From the NCBI GenBank assembly GCA_038046465.1, contig JBBSWB010000020.1, forward strand, positions 1-19,487: a stretch of 19,487 nucleotides of DNA, written 5' to 3'. Positions 13,667-19,448 of the stretch are shown here, piece after piece. The position numbers and the translations under genes were made by a program. The DNA is from JBBSWB01 sp038046465. GTDB lineage: Archaea; Nanobdellota; Nanobdellia; Woesearchaeales; GW2011-AR9. The notes beneath the pieces are model-generated. The model saw only the letters and a list, made by a program, of their open reading frames with translations, was not told the DNA's origin and did not search any database. Positions within the stretch are counted from its first letter, which is position 1, and each line of letters starts with the position of its first letter.

Positions 13667-13841
13667 GGCACAATTCGAAAAGTGAGTGATTTTGCTCGTT
13701 TTTGTAATTAGCTTTGGCGAGTAGTTAAGAAATATTCTTGTTTTAAGCTCCTCTCTACTGCATTTCTTGTAAGTCCAAAAATAGAACTAAGAAAAAAGTG
13801 AGTGATTTGAGAAATGTATCACTCATAAAACGGATAGTGCC
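13667..13841 (+). mobile_element. 175-bp MITE-like element, copy 1
   Basis: Ends in GGCAC...GTGCC with imperfect terminal inverted repeats of about 24 bp (shared positions GGCAC, AT, CG and TGAGTGAT; 17 of 24 match). Flanked by direct repeats AATAAATG at 13659-13666 and 13842-13849, an 8-bp target duplication. It is the exact reverse complement of 19260-19434 over all 175 bases. It has no open frame of note, so it must move using a transposase made elsewhere. GGCAC ends with 8-bp duplications recall the IS6 family, but other 8-bp families are possible. Inside, GAGTGAT/ATCACTC forms a hairpin near the right end. Confidence 0.92.
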
Positions 13842-13855
13842 AATAAATGCAAATA

Positions 13856-13863
13856 TTTATAAA
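13856..13863 (+). promoter_or_regulatory. TATA box of the 13919 gene, next to the MITE
   Basis: TTTATAAA lies exactly 6 bases after the target duplication of MITE copy 1. Transcription would start near 13885-13890, leaving a leader with GAGGT at 13907-13911 before ATG 13919. The insertion has replaced the native sequence just upstream of the promoter, including part of the likely TFB-recognition region. Confidence 0.6.
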
Positions 13864-13918
13864 TTATTTACTTCTCAAAGGAAAATGGGGCCGATTCAGA
13901 TATTCAGAGGTAAGAAAA

Positions 13919-14254
13919 ATGGATAAAAAGAATAAAGAAATTTCTCTTTGTGAAGTAATTAAATATGTATTTATGGGCTTATTTAAAATGTCTAAAACGG
14001 AGCCACAAGAACAGATACCAATATACGTTTCTAAAGATAAGTGGGGCTATACCTATTATTTGGGAGGACCAGGCTGTGGCATGCATTATCCTTTAACTAT
14101 GGCTGAAAAGTTTTATGGTCAGGTAGCAGATGAAATGGTAGAAAAACAAACTAAGGTGTTGATAAATAAACCATTTGATGACTCCTATAAGCCATTAAGT
14201 GTGGATGAAATGGCTCTCTTATATGCTAAAATAGCAACCAAACATCAAAGCTAA
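13919..14254 (+). CDS. Hypothetical small protein
   Basis: 111 residues from ATG 13919, chosen because GAGGT lies 7 bases upstream; the longer frame from 13847 starts inside the MITE target duplication and overlaps the TATA box. The protein (MDKKNKEISLCEVIKYVFMG, then IPIYVSKDKWGYTYYLGGPGCGMHYPL, MAEKFYGQVADEMVEKQTK) has one moderately hydrophobic helix near residues 9-22, too short to be a sure membrane span, and a Gly/Tyr-rich central block. Not recognised. Its promoter abuts MITE copy 1, so its expression may have changed after the insertion. Confidence 0.6.
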   Translation: MDKKNKEISLCEVIKYVFMGLFKMSKTEPQEQIPIYVSKDKWGYTYYLGGPGCGMHYPLTMAEKFYGQVADEMVEKQTKVLINKPFDDSYKPLSVDEMALLYAKIATKHQS

Positions 14255-14276
14255 AAAGACACCATAACAATAATAT

Positions 14277-14435
14277 TTAATTTGTTCCTGTGTTTATCTT
14301 GCGAGGTTCTTCATTAGGCACTACATAAACCCATTCGTTTCCTTCTTTAAATGCGCTAGCCATCATTCCTTTTTCATTTAAAACTTGCCGTTTTCTTATG
14401 GTTAAAGTCGAACGAATTAAGAATAAATCTAACAA
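14277..14435 (-). CDS. Possible small ORF or gene remnant downstream of the MBL gene
   Basis: A minus-strand frame that is open from a TTG at 14435 (52 residues) or an ATG at 14366 (29 residues, MMASAFKEGNEWVYVVPNEE). The composition after the ATG looks coding and AAAAAGGA lies just before it. It follows the MBL gene in the same direction and ends near the convergent 13919 gene. It could be a tiny gene, a remnant, or chance; no family recognised. Confidence 0.3.
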   Translation of the reverse strand: MLDLFLIRSTLTIRKRQVLNEKGMMASAFKEGNEWVYVVPNEEPRKINTGTN

Positions 14436-14452
14436 ATAAATAAAAGAAAAAA

Positions 14453-15016
14453 TTATCTTTTAACTTGGTACATCTTTCCATGACCAGGAATTATCCAATC
14501 GGCCAGTTCTAAAACCTTTTTTCTACTTTCTTTCAACTTTTCTTTATCGCTGGCATAAGAATCGTCTACGGGAGAATTTTCTTTCCAGAAAACATCACCA
14601 ACAATAGCAATAGTGCCCTGTTTAGTTTTTACCAAAAGACTTATACAATCGTAATTGTGTCCAGGGGTTTTGATAATTTTTATATCTTTGGTAAATTGTT
14701 TTTTCCAATCCTTAACGGTATTTTTATCCCACAATCCCCAATATTCTAATGTTTTTGCGGTTGGGAACATACCTATATTTCTATAATGGTCGATGTGAGA
14801 ATGAGTTATACAAACAAGATTTACATCGTCTATTTTTAACCCTTCTTTTCTTAATTTATCAATAAGTATGCTTTGGTCTTCTAACACTCCTGGGTCTACT
14901 ACCATTACTATATCTTTATCTCTCACTAAAGTAATTGTTGAACAAGTTTTTTCTTCACCAGTGTCTTTTGTATCTGCTGTCGTATATCCTTCAACTAAAA
15001 TTTTTACTTCAGCCAT
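14453..15016 (-). CDS. MBL-fold metallohydrolase (MBLAC1-like)
   Basis: 187 residues with every metal ligand of the metallo-beta-lactamase fold: THSHIDH (His72, His74, Asp76, His77), PGH (His120), VGDVF (Asp141) and PGHG (His179). The N-terminus has the strand series VKILVEGY, STITLVRDKDIVMVVDPG. Such small stand-alone members resemble MBLAC1 and related hydrolases; substrates in archaea are unknown, and it lacks the beta-CASP domain of RNA-cleaving members. No signal peptide: cytoplasmic. An A/T-rich TATA-like stretch about 25-35 bases upstream suggests a leaderless mRNA. It lies downstream of, and co-directional with, tRNA-Gly but with a separate promoter. Confidence 0.88.
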   Translation of the reverse strand: MAEVKILVEGYTTADTKDTGEEKTCSTITLVRDKDIVMVVDPGVLEDQSILIDKLRKEGLKIDDVNLVCITHSHIDHYRNIGMFPTAKTLEYWGLWDKNTVKDWKKQFTKDIKIIKTPGHNYDCISLLVKTKQGTIAIVGDVFWKENSPVDDSYASDKEKLKESRKKVLELADWIIPGHGKMYQVKR

Positions 15017-15126
15017 AATAATAAGTTAAGAATAAACGTTTATTAATCTTTCTTTTTCGTAGAGGTAAGTCTTAAACTTTTACTAAATATTAATTAAAAG
15101 TTATAAAAAATATGCACCGGCTGGGA

Positions 15127-15151
15127 CTTTCGCGCAAAAGTTGATTTGCCA
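15127..15151 (-). other. tRNA-Gly intron 2 (T-loop, 59/60), 25 nt
   Basis: A complete bulge-helix-bulge is visible: outer helix CTGGG/CCCAG, 3-nt bulges AAT and AGT, central 4-bp helix TTCG/CGAA, and inner helix GCAAA/TTTGC after one G-G mismatch. Cutting after the second base of each bulge rejoins the T-loop as TTCGAAT. Confidence 0.85.
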
Positions 15152-15172
15152 TTCGAACCCAGATGACCGGCT

Positions 15173-15188
15173 CACTTCTGTTGAGAAA
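15173..15188 (-). other. tRNA-Gly intron 1 (canonical 37/38), 16 nt
   Basis: TTTCTCAACAGAAGTG lies right after A37. Central helix CTTC/GAAG with 3-nt bulges CAT and TGA fits a bulge-helix-bulge, but the inner helix is weak (relaxed form). Removal gives the 7-base loop CTTCCAA. Confidence 0.85.
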
Positions 15189-15250
15189 TGGAAGGCCGGG
15201 ATACTAGCCATTATACTACCGGTGCTCAAGTAAGCAGATTTTAGCTTTAC

Positions 15251-15258
15251 TTTATAAA
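15251..15258 (-). promoter_or_regulatory. TATA box of tRNA-Gly
   Basis: TTTATAAA 26-33 bases upstream of tRNA base 1 on the minus strand. Confidence 0.6.
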
Positions 15259-15313
15259 ATTTACTTTATTAACAGGCTTACTGATTAATTTTAGCGGTTA
15301 GATTTCCGATATC

Positions 15314-15321
15314 TTTTTAAA
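15314..15321 (+). promoter_or_regulatory. TATA box of the ZPR1 gene
   Basis: TTTTTAAA in CGATATCTTTTTAAATCAA, 29 bases before ATG 15343; leaderless. Closely matches the ileS promoter block. Confidence 0.65.
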
Positions 15322-15342
15322 TCAAATTTATTTCTAGATAAC

Positions 15343-15855
15343 ATGGCTGAATTAACCGGACAAAAATGTCCTTTTTGTGATGCAGATAAACTTACTCTGC
15401 GGGAAGAAGAAGTAGACATTCCCCATTTTGGAAGGGTGTTTGTTCTTTCGATGGATTGTACTTCCTGCCACTATCGTAAGTCTGATTTGGAACCAGCAGA
15501 ACAGAAAGAGCCTTGCAAGTACACTTTAGAAATTGATTCGGAAGAAGACCTTAACATTAAAATCATTAAATCGGGAAGCGCAACGGTAAAGATACCCCAC
15601 ATCATGACCATCGAACCAGGTCCAGCGTCTAATGGTTATATTACTAATGTGGAAGGTTTTTTAGAACGGGTAAAAAGCAAAATTGTTTCTGCAGCGGAAG
15701 CTGAAGACGATCCTGCAGCTAAGAAAAAAGCCAAAAACATGCTTAAGAAATTAGGCAAGGTTTTAGTCGGCAGAGAAAAATTAAAAATCATTATTGAAGA
15801 CCCATTAGGCTTTAGCGCCATCATTTCTGACAAAGCCCAAAAGAGCAAACTTTAG
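15343..15855 (+). CDS. ZPR1-type zinc finger protein
   Basis: 170 residues, the single-module archaeal form of eukaryotic ZPR1 (which has two modules). Zinc ligands are Cys9, Cys12, Cys39 and Cys42 (CPFC and CTSC), followed by HYRKSDLEP and a double-stranded beta-helix-like domain (YTLEIDSEEDLNIKIIKSGSATVKIPHI, then EPGPASNGYITNVEGFL). The segment LKIIIEDPLGFSAI near the end is typical. Eukaryotic ZPR1 helps fold translation factor eEF1A; an equivalent chaperone role for archaeal EF1A is an inference. The stop codon lies inside the first of two hairpin repeats at 15845. Confidence 0.93.
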   Translation: MAELTGQKCPFCDADKLTLREEEVDIPHFGRVFVLSMDCTSCHYRKSDLEPAEQKEPCKYTLEIDSEEDLNIKIIKSGSATVKIPHIMTIEPGPASNGYITNVEGFLERVKSKIVSAAEAEDDPAAKKKAKNMLKKLGKVLVGREKLKIIIEDPLGFSAIISDKAQKSKL

Positions 15856-15941
15856 TTTGCGTCATTTGGGATTTAGAAAAAGCGCAGTCTTTTTTGTGAA
15901 GCGCAGAGAAGCAAACTTTAGTTTGCATCATTTGGGATTTA
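15845..15941. repeat. Two 31-bp direct repeats with hairpins
   Basis: 15845-15875 and 15911-15941 are identical except for one base. Each starts with GCAAAC-TTTA-GTTTGC, a 6-bp hairpin, followed by TCATTTGGGATTTA. Between them lies AAAAAGCGCAGTC..TTTTTTGTGAAGCGCAGAG with two GCGCAG boxes and an A/T foldback. The first repeat contains the ZPR1 stop codon. The gap lies between convergent genes, so the hairpins may act as terminators. Confidence 0.75.
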
Positions 15942-15969
15942 TTAACTTAAGATAGTATAGAATTCTAAA

Positions 15970-16368
15970 TTAAAGTGGGCTAGCATCATCTTTATCTTTG
16001 TTTACATGTTTAAATGCTTGCGACAAATCAATCATATATTTTCCTTCTTCTAATTTGATGATTAAAGGGTCTTTCTTAAATAAATGGACTAAATCCAATT
16101 CATATTTTCCTGGTTTTAACACCCTAATCGCTTCGATATCTAGAACCACTGGTTTATCAGGTTCCTCTTTAATGTGCAGAATCTCGCCGATATCTTTTTC
16201 AATATTTTCTTTATCTTCCGGAGTTAGATTGGTCAGTAATTGTTTGCCGCTTTCAATATCAGCCTTTTTTATATAGAAAAATAGTCTAGCTCCGCAACTA
16301 CACCCTTTAAGAATTTCTTCAGCCCCATCTTTATAAAAAGTACTGCAACGAACACATTGGTGTGGCAT
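15970..16368 (-). CDS. arvC: ArvC-like zinc-ribbon protein (OapC/ArvC family)
   Basis: 132 residues beginning MPHQCVRCSTFYKDGAEEIL, the signature start of COG3364 zinc-ribbon proteins. Ligands are Cys5, Cys8 and then Cys23 and Cys25 in GCSCGARLFF; the second pair is C-x-C rather than the commoner C-x2-C. After a charged linker (about 35-70), the C-terminal domain holds two similar strands (GKYELDLVHLF, GKYMIDLSQAF). It neighbours arvB and arvA on the same strand. In Haloferax, the ArvA GTPase and its ArvB/ArvC neighbours are linked to extracellular vesicle formation; the same role here is an inference. Confidence 0.82.
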   Translation of the reverse strand: MPHQCVRCSTFYKDGAEEILKGCSCGARLFFYIKKADIESGKQLLTNLTPEDKENIEKDIGEILHIKEEPDKPVVLDIEAIRVLKPGKYELDLVHLFKKDPLIIKLEEGKYMIDLSQAFKHVNKDKDDASPL

Positions 16369-16458
16369 AGTAAATCTTTAATGATTTATGCTTTTTATTT
16401 GTTTCTATTAAACAGTATATACTTTTTATCAACTGGGATTAGGATTTGGTGTTTTTAA

Positions 16459-16875
16459 CTATATTGGTTGAAGATGTTTATTTTTTTTCCTTTTCCGATA
16501 TCTCTTACTTTCTTCTTTAGTGAATAATTCAATCCGGTCCGGATCATTTTCAATCTTTTTAACAATGGAGGCCGGCCCAATAATAGTTAAGCCTTGGCGA
16601 TCTCCTAATAAAACTGTAGCAAAAGCGCATTTAATTTTTTGTAGTGCATCTTGTTTGTCTTTATCAGGATAAACTACGCTTAATTCAATGCCTTTAAATT
16701 GAGGAGTAATCTCCTCCATGGTTATTTCAATCAAATCGGCCTCTTCTTGTTTTCTTAAGCGGCCTTCCATAATCACAATTTTATCTTCTTTAACTATTTT
16801 GATTAGTTTATTAACCCGTTTAGCGGAAGAAAGATTCTCAATTTCATTATAAGGGACAAACTTAAATGTAACCAT
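16459..16875 (-). CDS. arvB: ArvB-like protein (DUF2073, OapB/ArvB family)
   Basis: 138 residues. VTFKFVPYNEIENLSSAKRVNKLIKIVKEDKIVIMEGRLRKQEEADLIE, ITPQFKGIELSVVYPD and LLGDRQGLTIIGPASIVKKIENDPDRIELF are the DUF2073 blocks. The C-terminus is very basic (KRYRKRKKNKH), suiting RNA or acidic-lipid contact. No membrane helix. It lies 90 bases upstream of arvC and 253 bases downstream of arvA, with a TATA-like CTATAAAG about 40 bases before its ATG, so it is probably transcribed on its own. Partner of the ArvA GTPase by family knowledge. Confidence 0.82.
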   Translation of the reverse strand: MVTFKFVPYNEIENLSSAKRVNKLIKIVKEDKIVIMEGRLRKQEEADLIEITMEEITPQFKGIELSVVYPDKDKQDALQKIKCAFATVLLGDRQGLTIIGPASIVKKIENDPDRIELFTKEESKRYRKRKKNKHLQPI

Positions 16876-16941
16876 TCTATTTATTATAACCTCTTTTGAT
16901 TACCTTTGGGAAATCTTTATAGTTTTTAAATGTTTATTTTT

Positions 16942-17127
16942 GTAAATAAGCTTTGCGCTTCATTTACACACACAAAAAAGCTATGCTTTTTTGAGCGTCT
17001 CTTACGAGACAGCTTAAAAATTACTATTTTTAGTAATTTTTATTGTTGTATGGTTGTCTTTTAACCATTATGCACAAAAATTTCGCCAGAAATTTTTGGC
17101 ATGCTAAAAATCCAGTGTCGGATTTTT
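16942..17127. repeat. Chain of hairpins between arvA and arvB, with two-hairpin element copy C
   Basis: Seven stems in 186 bp: GTAAATAAGC with GCTT-ATTTAC (16942-16951, 16957-16967); AAAAAAGC/GCTTTTTT (16974-16981, 16985-16992); GTCTC/GAGAC (16997-17001, 17006-17010); an 11-bp stem AAAAATTACTA/TAGTAATTTTT (17016-17026, 17031-17041); ATGGTT/AACCAT (17050-17055, 17063-17068); AAAAATTTC/GAAATTTTT (17076-17084, 17089-17097); AAAAATCC/GGATTTTT (17106-17113, 17120-17127). On the minus strand the last two read stem, AGCATGCC, stem, GTGCATA: the layout of copies A and B. It starts 1 base after the arvA stop. Confidence 0.85.
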
Positions 17128-17128
17128 A

Positions 17129-17767
17129 TCATTTTGCTAATTTAAACAACTGTTCATAAAACTCTTCAATGTTTTTTCCGTATTTTGCGGATATACCAAT
17201 AACTTCATATTGTGGGAAAGCGGCTTTTACTGCGTCTAAACTGGCTTTTTTCAGATCAACTTTATTTGCAGCAATCAGCACCGGAATTTTCCGGGCCTGT
17301 AGATTACCGATAATAGTTATATTTACCTGAGAATAGGGGTCTTTAGTTCCGTCTAAGACGACTACAACGGAATCCATGTCATCCAACCATTTGATGGAGT
17401 CAATAACCCCTTTGGTGGCTTCTTTAGCTCTTTTCTTAGCTTCTACTTTTTTTAAACCCTTTTTAATAAAATCTTCATAATCAATTCGAGTAGAAATTCC
17501 TGGTGTATCGACCAAAGAAAAAGTCAATTCTTTGCCTTTTTTGTTTTTAATGCTTACCTGTTCTTTAATCTTGATTTCCCGAGTTTCGTGGGCGATATGG
17601 GATACGGTAGACATTTCTTCGCCTAACCAATCCAGGCAGATGCGGTTAGCTAAAGTTGATTTTCCCCCGTTTGGCGGGCCATATAAACCTAATTTAACGT
17701 GGCTCTTCTGACTAAAAGGATTAAATGAAAATCTTTTTAATAGGTTCCTTAAAAATGATCTTACCAT
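17129..17767 (-). CDS. arvA: ArvA-like Era/Ras-type small GTPase
   Basis: 212 residues with complete GTPase motifs: G1 GPPNGGKST (30-38), G3 DTPG (87-90), G4 NKVD (168-171), G5 SAK (193-195). The N-terminus is basic and amphipathic (VRSFLRNLLKRFSF), a candidate membrane-binding helix. The insert after G3 (IDYEDFIKKGLKKVEAKKRAKEATKG) is typical of the archaeal Era-like group that includes ArvA. It would bind and hydrolyse GTP at the membrane; in Haloferax the ArvA GTPase drives extracellular vesicle formation. Its separation from arvB by a hairpin chain may uncouple the cluster or affect RNA stability. Vesicle role here is inferred. Confidence 0.85.
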   Translation of the reverse strand: MVRSFLRNLLKRFSFNPFSQKSHVKLGLYGPPNGGKSTLANRICLDWLGEEMSTVSHIAHETREIKIKEQVSIKNKKGKELTFSLVDTPGISTRIDYEDFIKKGLKKVEAKKRAKEATKGVIDSIKWLDDMDSVVVVLDGTKDPYSQVNITIIGNLQARKIPVLIAANKVDLKKASLDAVKAAFPQYEVIGISAKYGKNIEEFYEQLFKLAK

Positions 17768-17778
17768 CTTTGTTTAAC

Positions 17779-17791
17779 ACCCCTATGGGGT
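17779..17791. promoter_or_regulatory. Palindrome before arvA
   Basis: ACCCC-TAT-GGGGT, GC-rich in an A/T-rich gap, 11 bases upstream of the arvA ATG and just downstream of a TATA-like TTATAA (about 17800). It could be an operator or a leader hairpin. Confidence 0.45.
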
Positions 17792-17931
17792 AAGATTTTG
17801 TTATAATTCTTAAAGTTTTTGGTGGTGGAAGGGTTAAATGAATTTGAATTAACACATTTTAGTTCCAAAGCACCTAAATATTTATATTTGTTGGTTAAAT
17901 TGCAGATTATTGTTTTTTAAAATCGGGAGAG

Positions 17932-18363
17932 GTGTTTAAAATAAATAAATTATTGTCTGTTGGGATTTTAGCAGCTAGTTTAGCTGGCTGCGGGTATTTT
18001 GATTATGCCGTTGAGCCGGCAAAAGAGATTAAGCCAATTGCAAAAGACGATTCATGTGTAGCTATTGTGATGGATGATGGAATGTATGCCGGCATGATTG
18101 AAGGAAAATATGTCCGCTACGAAGTTAAGGGGAAGCGGTGTAAGCTGTATACACAACTAAATGAAACCTGGGGGGCGCTGTATGATTCTGGCTGCGATGA
18201 TGTTTTTGATGCCCTTTATCTTGACGATGGTAAGAAAGGAACAATTTACCGTGGAAATTTAAAAGAGGAAGATTTAGGCAAACTTACTTTCCAGGATTTA
18301 GATAATTTGCTTAAAAAAGGGAGGGGCTTGGTATGCTCCAAGAACAAAATCAGTTGGGGATAA
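17932..18363 (+). CDS. Lipoprotein, paralogue 1; start codon uncertain
   Basis: 143 residues if GTG 17932 starts it. The signal peptide has the lipobox LAGC, followed by GYFDYAVEP. The mature domain has Cys residues spaced as DDSCVAI, GKRCKLY, SGCDDVF and GLVCSKNK, matching those of the next gene, so two disulfides are plausible. The start is odd: GTG overlaps the ribosome-binding run GGGAGAGGTG (17925-17934), leaving no spacing, while the codon that aligns with the ATG of the paralogue is ATA (17941-17943), 6 bases after that run. Either ATA is used, or GTG, or expression is weak. A TATA-like TTTATATT lies near 17881. Function unknown; cell-surface anchoring inferred. Confidence 0.75.
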   Translation: MFKINKLLSVGILAASLAGCGYFDYAVEPAKEIKPIAKDDSCVAIVMDDGMYAGMIEGKYVRYEVKGKRCKLYTQLNETWGALYDSGCDDVFDALYLDDGKKGTIYRGNLKEEDLGKLTFQDLDNLLKKGRGLVCSKNKISWG

Positions 18364-18389
18364 TTTCCGCAAAGATTAAGCGATAAAAA

Positions 18390-18785
18390 ATGAAAAAATT
18401 ACTTCCTCTTATTTTAGCAGCTAGTTTAGCTGGCTGCAAATATTTTGATTTTACAGCTGAGCCAATAAGGATAGTTGAGCCGAAGCAGGAACCGGCAGAA
18501 AATGATTTCTGTGAAAAAGTTGAATTAATAGATGGAATTTATTTGGGCAGGATCAATTGGGTTCCTTATGTTTACCATGTGGATACGCTAAAAGACCGCT
18601 GCGTACTTATTGACGAATCTAAAGGGTTAGAAATTATTTTTGATAATAACTGTGATAATAAAGTAGATTTTGTTGGCCGGGGTAGCATGTTATATAATCG
18701 TCAGGAGTTAGGTCAGCGTGCAAGTAAACTCGATCTTTTGTTGGGGTTAGGGCAGCGCTTGGCTTGTTTAAAGAACAAAGTTTAA
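18390..18785 (+). CDS. Lipoprotein, paralogue 2
   Basis: 131 residues, MKKLLPLILAASLAGC then KYFDFTAEP; the lipidated Cys is residue 16. Paralogue of the preceding gene: same signal and start of the mature domain, and Cys pattern NDFCEKV, KDRCVLI, NNCDNKV, RLACLKNK, with the endings CSKNK and CLKNK aligned. The two share 27 identical bases over the signal peptide (17965-17991 and 18411-18437), although the mature parts diverge strongly. ATG 18390 follows A-rich sequence 26 bases after the preceding stop, so the genes may be one operon. No recognised family. Confidence 0.8.
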   Translation: MKKLLPLILAASLAGCKYFDFTAEPIRIVEPKQEPAENDFCEKVELIDGIYLGRINWVPYVYHVDTLKDRCVLIDESKGLEIIFDNNCDNKVDFVGRGSMLYNRQELGQRASKLDLLLGLGQRLACLKNKV

Positions 18786-18796
18786 GGAGAGATAAA

Positions 18797-19054
18797 ATGG
18801 AAATTACTACAAAAATGAAAATTGCCGCAGTAGGGCTTGCTGCTTTGCTGAGCGGATGTAATAACCCAGTCAATGAACAACAAGCTCCAACAATTTATAT
18901 CCCCAAAGAATGCGCTCAAGTCAAATCCTTGGTTCATGATGGTTATAATGGCGGATGGAGTTTAACTTGTACAACCGAGCAAGGAACCGACAGATTTTAT
19001 TCAAAGAAATTTGGCGATAAAGAGTGGACAAAATTTTCCCTTGAACGAAGATAA
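18797..19054 (+). CDS. Small lipoprotein
   Basis: 85 residues from ATG 18797, chosen because AAGGAGAG lies 7 bases upstream; the longer frame from 18764 overlaps the preceding gene. Signal MEITTKMKIAAVGLAALLSGC with lipobox LSGC, then NNPVNEQQAPTIYIP and a small domain with two Cys (KECAQVKSLVHDGYNGGW, LTCTTEQGTDRFYSKKFGDKEW) that could form one disulfide; the strand pattern resembles a short beta sheet. It lies 11 bases after the stop of paralogue 2, so it is probably translated from the same mRNA, but shows no clear kinship with it. Function unknown. Confidence 0.8.
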   Translation: MEITTKMKIAAVGLAALLSGCNNPVNEQQAPTIYIPKECAQVKSLVHDGYNGGWSLTCTTEQGTDRFYSKKFGDKEWTKFSLERR

Positions 19055-19088
19055 GCAATCTTTTTATTTTTTAAGATTTAATGATTTT

Positions 19089-19252
19089 AGGCTTTGTAGA
19101 AAAAGTCTTGGCCTTTCACTCGTTCAGTTCTAAACAGTTTAAATTTAAAGAATAAAAACTTGTTTAACGATGGAACTGAACCCGTAACATATCTCACGAA
19201 TCGAAGGTACTCGTTCAAATCTTGGCCCAGACGACTTTTTCTACTAAACCCT
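19089..19252. ncRNA. Possible structured RNA or large palindromic element
   Basis: GTAGAAAAAGTC (19096-19107) pairs perfectly over 12 bp with GACTTTTTCTAC (19233-19244); AGG and TTT just outside continue to pair with CCT and AAA. Inside, TTCAGTTC-TAAACA (19123-19136) pairs with TGTTTA (19161-19166) and GAACTGAA (19173-19180) across a 6-base bulge. ACTCGTTCA and TCTTGGCC each occur twice within it. No coding frame and no tRNA fold that I could close, although ATCTTGGCC with TTCAAAT recalls a tRNA T-arm. It lies between the lipoproteins and MITE copy 2. RNA type is a guess. Confidence 0.4.
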
Positions 19253-19259
19253 GATTTTC

Positions 19260-19434
19260 GGCACTATCCGTTTTATGAGTGATACATTTCTCAAATCACT
19301 CACTTTTTTCTTAGTTCTATTTTTGGACTTACAAGAAATGCAGTAGAGAGGAGCTTAAAACAAGAATATTTCTTAACTACTCGCCAAAGCTAATTACAAA
19401 AACGAGCAAAATCACTCACTTTTCGAATTGTGCC
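19260..19434 (-). mobile_element. 175-bp MITE-like element, copy 2
   Basis: Exact reverse complement of 13667-13841, no mismatch over 175 bases. Flanked by TGATTTTC at 19252-19259 and 19435-19442, a separate 8-bp target duplication that differs from copy 1, so the copies arose by independent insertions. As with copy 1, the duplication ends 6 bases before a TATA-like box. Non-autonomous; no transposase in this window. Confidence 0.92.
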
Positions 19435-19448
19435 TGATTTTCAAAATG

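Larger units (their letters stand above)
15113..15225 (-). tRNA. tRNA-Gly(TCC) with two introns
   Basis: On the minus strand: acceptor GCACCGG with CCGGTGC and discriminator A; TA then D-arm GTAT-AATGGCTA-GTAT with G18G19; anticodon stem CCGGC/GCCGG; T-stem CTGGG/CCCAG with loop TTCGAAT. The anticodon is TCC at 15190-15192. The 113-bp gene becomes 72 nt after removal of a 16-nt intron at position 37/38 and a 25-nt intron at 59/60. CCA is not encoded. A TATA box lies at 15251-15258. Anticodon and arms agree with glycine. Confidence 0.93.

Noticed and set aside
13847..13918. Upstream start for the 13919 gene
   Set aside because: The ATG at 13847 lies in the MITE target duplication and upstream of the TATA box; GAGGT supports 13919.
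15845..15941. CRISPR-like repeat pair
   Set aside because: Only two repeat units with one spacer, the first overlapping a stop codon, and no cas genes nearby.
19089..19244. tRNA with intron on the plus strand
   Set aside because: The strings around TTCAAAT look like a T-arm, but the stem does not pair and no anticodon stem or D-arm can be closed.
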